Of a stretch of DNA of 18,217 nt, positions 14,401-18,217 are shown one piece after another. The stretch is taken from NCBI GenBank assembly GCA_016285215.1, contig JAEEQI010000029.1, forward strand, positions 1 to 18,217, in the 5' to 3' direction. The DNA is from Bacteroidales bacterium (lineage in GTDB: Bacteria > Bacteroidota > Bacteroidia > Bacteroidales > UBA932). A program made the position numbers and the translations under genes. The notes beneath the pieces are model-generated. The model saw only the letters and a program-made list of their open reading frames with translations, made no database searches and had not been told where the DNA came from. The first letter of the stretch is position 1. Each line of letters starts with the position of its first letter.

Positions 14401-14940
14401 ATGAGTAACATTGACAATATCCTCGCATTCAACCGGGAGTATGTAGCCTCCAAAGGCTATGAGAAGCATATTACGGACAAATACCCTGACAAGAAACTGG
14501 CCATCCTCAGCTGTATGGATACCCGTCTGTCCGTTCTTCTTCCGGAAGCCCTCGGCCTGCAGAATGGGGATGCCAAGATCATCAAAAATGCCGGGGCTGT
14601 TGTCATCTCCCCTTGGGATTCCGTGATGCGCAGTCTCATTGTTGCCGTGTATGAGCTTGGAGTGAAAGAGGTTATGGTGGTGGCACATACTACCTGCGGA
14701 GCCTGTCATATGAGCTTTTCCCATTTCCGGGAAGAAATGCTGGAAAGAGGGATTCCCGAAGGCGAGCTTTCTCGTGAGGATATTGACCTCCACGCCTGGC
14801 TGGAAGGATTCAAGGACACGGAAGACTCCGTGAGAAAGACCGTTGACACCATTGTCCATCACCCCCTCATCCCCAAGGGCATAGTGGTCCGTGGATTCAT
14901 CATTGACTCCGTAACCGGAGCCTTAACCGAAATCAAATAA
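14401..14940 (+). CDS. Beta-class carbonic anhydrase
   Basis: This 179-residue protein is a beta-carbonic anhydrase, which interconverts CO2 and bicarbonate in the cytoplasm. The zinc ligands are Cys38, His96 and Cys99, and the catalytic dyad is Asp40-Arg42 in CMDTR. KNAGAVV (62-68) and VVAHTTCGAC (93-102) are typical; the more common GHTDCG is AHTTCG here, as in the short YtiB-like branch. Length fits that branch. There is no signal peptide. It lies 14 bases after the Ntn hydrolase and 8 bases before the flavin reductase gene. Why a carbonic anhydrase sits in this operon is not evident. Confidence 0.92.
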   Translation: MSNIDNILAFNREYVASKGYEKHITDKYPDKKLAILSCMDTRLSVLLPEALGLQNGDAKIIKNAGAVVISPWDSVMRSLIVAVYELGVKEVMVVAHTTCGACHMSFSHFREEMLERGIPEGELSREDIDLHAWLEGFKDTEDSVRKTVDTIVHHPLIPKGIVVRGFIIDSVTGALTEIK

Positions 14941-14948
14941 GTACCAAA

Positions 14949-15620
14949 ATGAAAAGGACTATATCCATAATCATTGCCTTGCTTGCTCTTGTAAGCTGCA
15001 ATAACACGAATAACCAAAACACAACTGATATGAACACCAACGAACCCTTGAAAGAAGTCTCCGGACGCAAGAATTTTGGCGCAGCCCACGCCCTTATGAC
15101 CACGCCTCAACCTTGCGTGATGATAGCCACCTGGGACAAGGACCGCACGCCCGACGTGATGATGGCCGCCTGGGCCGGACAGTACGACCACAACCAGATT
15201 GTAGTCTCTATGTCCAAGCACAAGACCACGGAGAACCTCGAACTCACCGGGGCCTTCACGGTCTCCTTTGCCGATGAGCGGACCGTTGCCGAATCCGATT
15301 ACTTCGGTCTCGTTAGCGGTAACAAGGTTCCCGATAAAGTAGCCAAGGCTGGCTTTACCGTGACGCCCAGTCCCAATGTAGACGCCCCCATCATCAACGA
15401 GTATCCCCTGACCCTCGAATGCAAGGTAGTGAGCTGGAAGGACGGCATTCTCGTGGGCGAGGTAGTAAATATGAGTGCCGATGAGTGCATTCTCACCGAT
15501 GGAAAGGTGGACCTTGGGAAACTCAAGCCCATTGTCTTCGACGCAGCCGCTATGTCCTACCGTTCGATAGGAGAAGAAGTAGGAAAGGCCTGGGGTGCCG
15601 GTAAGAAATTCACGGAATAA
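14949..15620 (+). CDS. Lipoprotein flavin reductase-like split-barrel protein
   Basis: This 223-residue protein has two parts. Residues 1-17 are a textbook lipoprotein signal (MKRT, a hydrophobic run, then LVSC with Cys17), followed by an Asn/Thr-rich linker to about 35. The rest is an FMN-binding split-barrel domain of the flavin reductase/flavoredoxin type: NFGAAHALMTTPQPCVMIATWD at 42-63, then DVMMAAWAG, MSKHKTTENL and FTVSFA. Relatives bind FMN and are usually cytoplasmic, so the export signal is unusual. An in-frame ATG at 15030 (Met28) could make a cytoplasmic form, but the first ATG sits 8 bases after the carbonic anhydrase stop, matching operon spacing. A role in envelope electron transfer is inference. 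Confidence 0.85.
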   Translation: MKRTISIIIALLALVSCNNTNNQNTTDMNTNEPLKEVSGRKNFGAAHALMTTPQPCVMIATWDKDRTPDVMMAAWAGQYDHNQIVVSMSKHKTTENLELTGAFTVSFADERTVAESDYFGLVSGNKVPDKVAKAGFTVTPSPNVDAPIINEYPLTLECKVVSWKDGILVGEVVNMSADECILTDGKVDLGKLKPIVFDAAAMSYRSIGEEVGKAWGAGKKFTE

Positions 15621-15623
15621 GAA

Positions 15624-16052
15624 ATGAGCCAAAGAAAACTAATCATCCTACTTACCCTGATCTTAACCTTTGGAGCGTCGCTCAGCAGCGAGGCTTACGC
15701 TCAGCGTGTCACCAATGGCAATTACCAGACTATTGCCAACATCAAGTCCGATGGCACCATCCAAGATGATTCTTACAGGACCATAGGTTACATCAAGAGC
15801 GACGGCAAGGTTCAAGACGATTCCTACAGGACAAAAGGGTACATCAAATCTGACGGCACCGTCCAGGACAGTAACTATAGAACCATCGGTTATATCAAGG
15901 ACAACGGAACCATCCAGGACGGATCCTACAGAACCATTGGCTACATTAAATCCGACGGTACGGTCCAGGATTCCAACTACCGGACCATTGGGTACGCCAA
16001 GGGTATCCCTGCCAGGTGGGCCGCCTACTATTTCTTCTTCTTTAAATCATAA
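15624..16052 (+). CDS. Secreted five-repeat protein (beta-flower-like)
   Basis: This 142-residue protein has a signal peptide (1-26, ending SEAYA before QR). Five 17-residue repeats follow from Tyr34 to Asn118, with consensus YRTIGYIKSDGTVQDSN, then a partial sixth (119-126) and a hydrophobic aromatic end (AAYYFFFF). The repeats predict short beta strands with D-G turns. Five such units resemble what databases of Bacteroides proteins call a 5-fold beta-flower protein; I make that link from memory. The molecular function is unknown; it may be a periplasmic or surface binding scaffold. It starts 3 bases after the flavin reductase and ends 2 bases before the next gene, within the run. Confidence 0.85.
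   Translation: MSQRKLIILLTLILTFGASLSSEAYAQRVTNGNYQTIANIKSDGTIQDDSYRTIGYIKSDGKVQDDSYRTKGYIKSDGTVQDSNYRTIGYIKDNGTIQDGSYRTIGYIKSDGTVQDSNYRTIGYAKGIPARWAAYYFFFFKS
15723..15977 (+). repeat. Five in-frame 51-bp tandem repeats
   Basis: Five consecutive 51-base units encode the 17-residue repeats of the secreted protein, and a partial sixth follows to about 16001. The protein units are nearly identical, but the DNA copies are well diverged. Units 3 and 5 encode the same residues yet differ in about 10 of 17 codons, including AGT versus TCC for Ser and AGA versus CGG for Arg. Confidence 0.9.
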
Positions 16053-16054
16053 CT

Positions 16055-16438
16055 ATGGAAACCAGAAAGCAACTTGCAGCCGAGAAGAAACGGCTCAACA
16101 CCCATAACTGCGCACAGGCAGTCGTATGCACCTACTGCGACCTCTGCGGCCTGGACGAAAAGACCGCTACGGACATTGCCGGAGCCTTCGGCACTGGTAT
16201 GGGCAATATGGAAGGAACCTGCGGAGCCCTCGTGGGAGCCGGTATGGTCCTCGGCCTTCTTACCAAAGACCGCAATCTCTCCAGGGGCCGAATGAAGACC
16301 ATCCTGGAGAAGTTCCAGCAGCGTAATGGCGCCATCCAGTGCAAGCTACTCAAGGGCGTTGGAACGGGGAAACCCCTCCGTGACTGCCCCGACTGCGTGG
16401 CCGATGCATCCGAGTTTCTGGAAGAATTCATAGACTAA
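16055..16438 (+). CDS. C-GCAxxG-C-C family protein
   Basis: This 127-residue cytoplasmic protein belongs to the C-GCAxxG-C-C family (PF09719), small cysteine-rich proteins thought to be redox-active but without an assigned reaction. The signature can be read along the chain: Cys19 in HNCAQAV, Cys56 in GTCGALVGA, Cys96 in QCKLLKG, and Cys111 and Cys114 in DCPDC. Three more cysteines (25, 28 and 31) form a CTYCDLC cluster in the first helix. GAFGTGMGNMEG at 43-54 is typical. Eight cysteines in 127 residues could bind a metal or an iron-sulfur cluster. It starts 2 bases after the repeat protein and ends 7 bases before the nitroreductase. Confidence 0.9.
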   Translation: METRKQLAAEKKRLNTHNCAQAVVCTYCDLCGLDEKTATDIAGAFGTGMGNMEGTCGALVGAGMVLGLLTKDRNLSRGRMKTILEKFQQRNGAIQCKLLKGVGTGKPLRDCPDCVADASEFLEEFID

Positions 16439-16445
16439 CAACATT

Positions 16446-16976
16446 ATGGAAAATACCGTTTTAACAGCACTCAAGACGCGAAGAAGCATCAGGAGCTATA
16501 AGGCCGAACAGATTACCGACGAAGAGCTCCAGGCCGTCCTGGAAGCCGGCACCTGGGCCCCTACGGGAATGGGATTCCAGGACCCGTGGATTGTGGCCGT
16601 ACAAGACCCGGCCATCAGGGAACAACTCTCCCGTATGAACGGGAAGATTATGGGCACTGACACCGACCCGTACTACGGTGCTCCCACATTTGTTCTGGTC
16701 TTTGCTTCCCGTCCCGAGAAATGGCGGAATGCCGTACAAGACGCCTCTCTGGTGCTTGGTAATATGATGAACGCGGCCCACTCCATCGGCCTGGGCTCCT
16801 GCTGGATCAACCGCGAGCGGGAGATGTTTGAAACGAAAGAAGGCAAGGCCCTTATGAAACAGTGGGGCCTTCCCGAAGACTTGATTGGTGTAGGTGCAAT
16901 TGCACTTGGCTACCCCGCCTCCGAACCCAAAGCCCCCAAACCCCGCAAGGAGAACTACTACCGGATCATCAAATAA
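16446..16976 (+). CDS. Nitroreductase family protein
   Basis: This 176-residue FMN-dependent nitroreductase-fold enzyme probably reduces an electrophilic or nitro-type substrate with NAD(P)H. The N-terminal FMN-phosphate motif TRRSIRSY is at 11-18, and WAPTGMGFQDP at 37-47 is the second flavin-contact loop. The mid-chain DASLVLGNMMNAAHSIGLGSCWI and the C-terminal GALGYP-like stretch (AIALGYPASEPKAPKPR) are usual for short members. Length matches this group (about 170-180). The physiological substrate is unknown. It is 7 bases after the C-GCAxxG-C-C gene, and is followed by a 36-base gap with a small hairpin. Confidence 0.92.
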   Translation: MENTVLTALKTRRSIRSYKAEQITDEELQAVLEAGTWAPTGMGFQDPWIVAVQDPAIREQLSRMNGKIMGTDTDPYYGAPTFVLVFASRPEKWRNAVQDASLVLGNMMNAAHSIGLGSCWINREREMFETKEGKALMKQWGLPEDLIGVGAIALGYPASEPKAPKPRKENYYRIIK

Positions 16977-16981
16977 TCTTC

Positions 16982-16998
16982 GCTATCATAGAGATAGC
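16982..16998. other. Small intergenic hairpin after the nitroreductase gene
   Basis: GCTATC (16982-16987) and GATAGC (16993-16998) form a 6-base-pair stem with a 5-base loop in the 36-base gap before the tocopherol-cyclase-like gene. No T-run follows, so it does not look like an intrinsic terminator. It could be an RNA processing or stability element, or chance. Confidence 0.3.
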
Positions 16999-17012
16999 AA
17001 CAAACTTAAACT

Positions 17013-18134
17013 ATGACTAGACTGGGGTTTAATAAACACGATATCACACGCGATGCCTGCCAATTGTTCGGCCCGCAAGCGCGTCAAGGATACGACTGGT
17101 GGTGGCATTCCTTCACGGGTTACGATGTCCAGACCGGAGAAGCCAAACCTTTTTTCATAGAGTTTTTCCTTTGTAATCCTGCCCATGGGTCCGATGAACC
17201 CATCTTCGGCCAAATTCCAGGGAACCCGGCAAAGCCTTCCTATCTGATGGTAAAGGCCGGTGCCTGGGGCGAAGATGCAGCACAACTGCACCGCTTCTGG
17301 GGCTGGAAGAAAATCAAGGTGGACTGGAGCGTCCCTTTCAGTGTGGAAGCCGATGACTGCTTTCTCACAGAAGACCATACGCATGGCCAGGTCAAAGTGC
17401 AGGATGCGAAAGACCATCCCGAATGGATGTGCTCCGACGGAGAGATGTCCTGGAACCTAAAGATTCATAAAATCACGGCTTTCAACGTAGGTTTCGGGGC
17501 CGATGAAGTCTTCCGTCACGCAGAAGCTTTCGAAATGTTCTGGCACGCCGAAGGTATGAAAACGGAATACGATGGCGAGGTGGTCTGGAACGGCCGGCGC
17601 TATGTGGTTCGTCCGGAAGACTGCTTTGGCTATGCCGACAAAAACTGGGGACGTGACTTCACCTCTCCCTGGGTATGGCTTTCCTCCAATAACCTCACGA
17701 GTGAAATCACAGGTAAAAAGCTTACGGATAGCGTCTTCGACATTGGTGGCGGCCGGCCCAAAATCGGCCATCTAGCCCTCCCCCGCAAGTTACTTTCGGC
17801 TTTCTGGTATGAAGGGAAGCCCTACGAGTTCAATTTCTCCAAGGCCTGGACGCGGGTACATACCGAGTTTGACTGCAAAGAAACCGACACACAGATTATC
17901 TGGCACGTTGAGCAGCGCAGTTCCTCGGGCCGAATGATTACCGACGTCACCTGCGAGAAAAAGGATATGCTACAGGTGAACTATGAATCCCCCGACGGCG
18001 CCAAACGACACAACAGGCTTTGGAACGGAGGCAACGGCGTTGGAACCATTCAACTGTTTGACCGCCACGGCCACTTGATTGACCGCATCCACGCCCAAAA
18101 CATCGGATGCGAATACGGCGAATATAACCAGTAA
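17013..18134 (+). CDS. Tocopherol cyclase family protein
   Basis: This 373-residue protein resembles the tocopherol cyclase-like family (PF14249), lipocalin-like two-barrel proteins related to carotenoid hydratase CrtC and AttH. Family features are the N-terminal GYDWWWHSFTG, SVPFSVEADDC near 107-116, and the central CFGYADKNWGRDF with DKNWG at 209-213, followed by SPWVWLSSNNL. The whole protein is rich in beta strand and tryptophan. There is no signal peptide. Plant enzymes close the chromanol ring of vitamin E, but most bacterial relatives are in species that make no tocopherol, so the ligand here is unknown, perhaps a quinone or other isoprenoid. It lies 36 bases after the nitroreductase and is the last gene of the run that I can see. 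Confidence 0.85.
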   Translation: MTRLGFNKHDITRDACQLFGPQARQGYDWWWHSFTGYDVQTGEAKPFFIEFFLCNPAHGSDEPIFGQIPGNPAKPSYLMVKAGAWGEDAAQLHRFWGWKKIKVDWSVPFSVEADDCFLTEDHTHGQVKVQDAKDHPEWMCSDGEMSWNLKIHKITAFNVGFGADEVFRHAEAFEMFWHAEGMKTEYDGEVVWNGRRYVVRPEDCFGYADKNWGRDFTSPWVWLSSNNLTSEITGKKLTDSVFDIGGGRPKIGHLALPRKLLSAFWYEGKPYEFNFSKAWTRVHTEFDCKETDTQIIWHVEQRSSSGRMITDVTCEKKDMLQVNYESPDGAKRHNRLWNGGNGVGTIQLFDRHGHLIDRIHAQNIGCEYGEYNQ

Positions 18135-18160
18135 AATCTCGGCCAACTTGTCAACAAAAT

Positions 18161-18194
18161 GGACTTTCTGGCACTCAAAAGTGACAAAAAGTCC
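18161..18194. other. Stem-loop in the 3' edge region
   Basis: After the last gene, 83 bases remain (18135-18217). GGACTTT (18161-18167) pairs with AAAGTCC (18188-18194), and inside them CACT (18172-18175) pairs with AGTG (18180-18183). The right arm overlaps a second short palindrome, AAAAGTC-C-GACTTTT (18187-18201), so two folds compete. A tandem GGTCCTT-like repeat follows. It could be a terminator, an interspersed repeat or a leader; the window ends too soon to tell. A 19-codon open frame from ATG 18159 runs off the edge but overlaps these palindromes and is not called as a gene. Confidence 0.4.
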
Positions 18195-18217
18195 GACTTT
18201 TGGTCCTTGGTCCCGGC

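Noticed and set aside
15723..15977. Tandem 51-bp repeats considered as a CRISPR or intergenic satellite
   Set aside because: There are no spacers, the period is exactly in frame, and the units are conserved as protein rather than as DNA inside a gene with a signal peptide.
16982..16998. Hairpin as a terminator splitting the ten-gene run before the tocopherol-cyclase-like gene
   Set aside because: The stem is only 6 bp with mixed AT content and no T-run follows, so termination is not supported.
18159..18217. Open frame starting at ATG 18159 and running off the edge
   Set aside because: Only 19 codons are visible, they lie in overlapping palindromes, and no family can be recognised.

Overview
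The window looks like a chromosomal segment of a fairly GC-rich member of the Bacteroidota, probably Bacteroidales. This is inferred from TAnnTTTG-type -7 promoter elements, weak Shine-Dalgarno sequences with A-rich leaders, several N-terminal lipoprotein signals, a BamA/Omp85-type outer-membrane barrel, a DUF1343/NamZ lipoprotein and a 17-residue-repeat secreted protein of a type common in Bacteroides relatives. I see no tRNA, rRNA, insertion sequence, integrase, phage gene or CRISPR array. No gene-free stretch exceeds 100 bases.

Layout. (1) 1-4232 (+): glpA (3' end only), glpB, glpC and glpT, a tightly coupled operon for anaerobic oxidation and uptake of glycerol-3-phosphate. (2) 4236-4265: a bidirectional hairpin terminator shared with the convergent operon. 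(3) 4268-8910 (-): read from 8910 downwards, an Omp85-type barrel without POTRA domains, a lipoprotein alpha/beta hydrolase, glycerol kinase glpK and aquaglyceroporin glpF, with gaps or overlaps of only a few bases. (4) 9004-10212 (+): a DUF1343/NamZ-like lipoprotein, probably an exo-beta-N-acetylmuramidase. (5) 10213-11904 (-): a TIGR01212/YhcC-type radical SAM protein and a short-chain dehydrogenase. (6) 11982-18134 (+): a run of ten same-strand genes with gaps of at most 36 bases: yqeY, a 45-residue membrane microprotein, an esterase-fold hydrolase, a membrane-anchored or exported Ntn amide hydrolase, a beta-carbonic anhydrase, a lipoprotein flavin reductase, a five-repeat secreted protein, a C-GCAxxG-C-C protein, a nitroreductase and a tocopherol-cyclase-like protein.

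How the genes work together. The two glp operons form a complete route. GlpF and GlpK bring in and phosphorylate glycerol, GlpT imports glycerol-3-phosphate, and GlpABC oxidises it to dihydroxyacetone phosphate, passing electrons to the quinone pool. The envelope barrel and lipoprotein hydrolase in the glpK-glpF transcript suggest glycerol may be released from an acylated substrate outside the inner membrane; this is inference. The ten-gene run has no obvious textbook function. It combines envelope-targeted hydrolase and flavin proteins with cytoplasmic redox-type proteins, and is the best candidate here for an uncharacterised unit.

At whole-window scale, the tetranucleotide CATG is strongly under-represented: I counted 13 by eye, against about 70 expected. 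The codon before ATG almost always ends in T rather than C.
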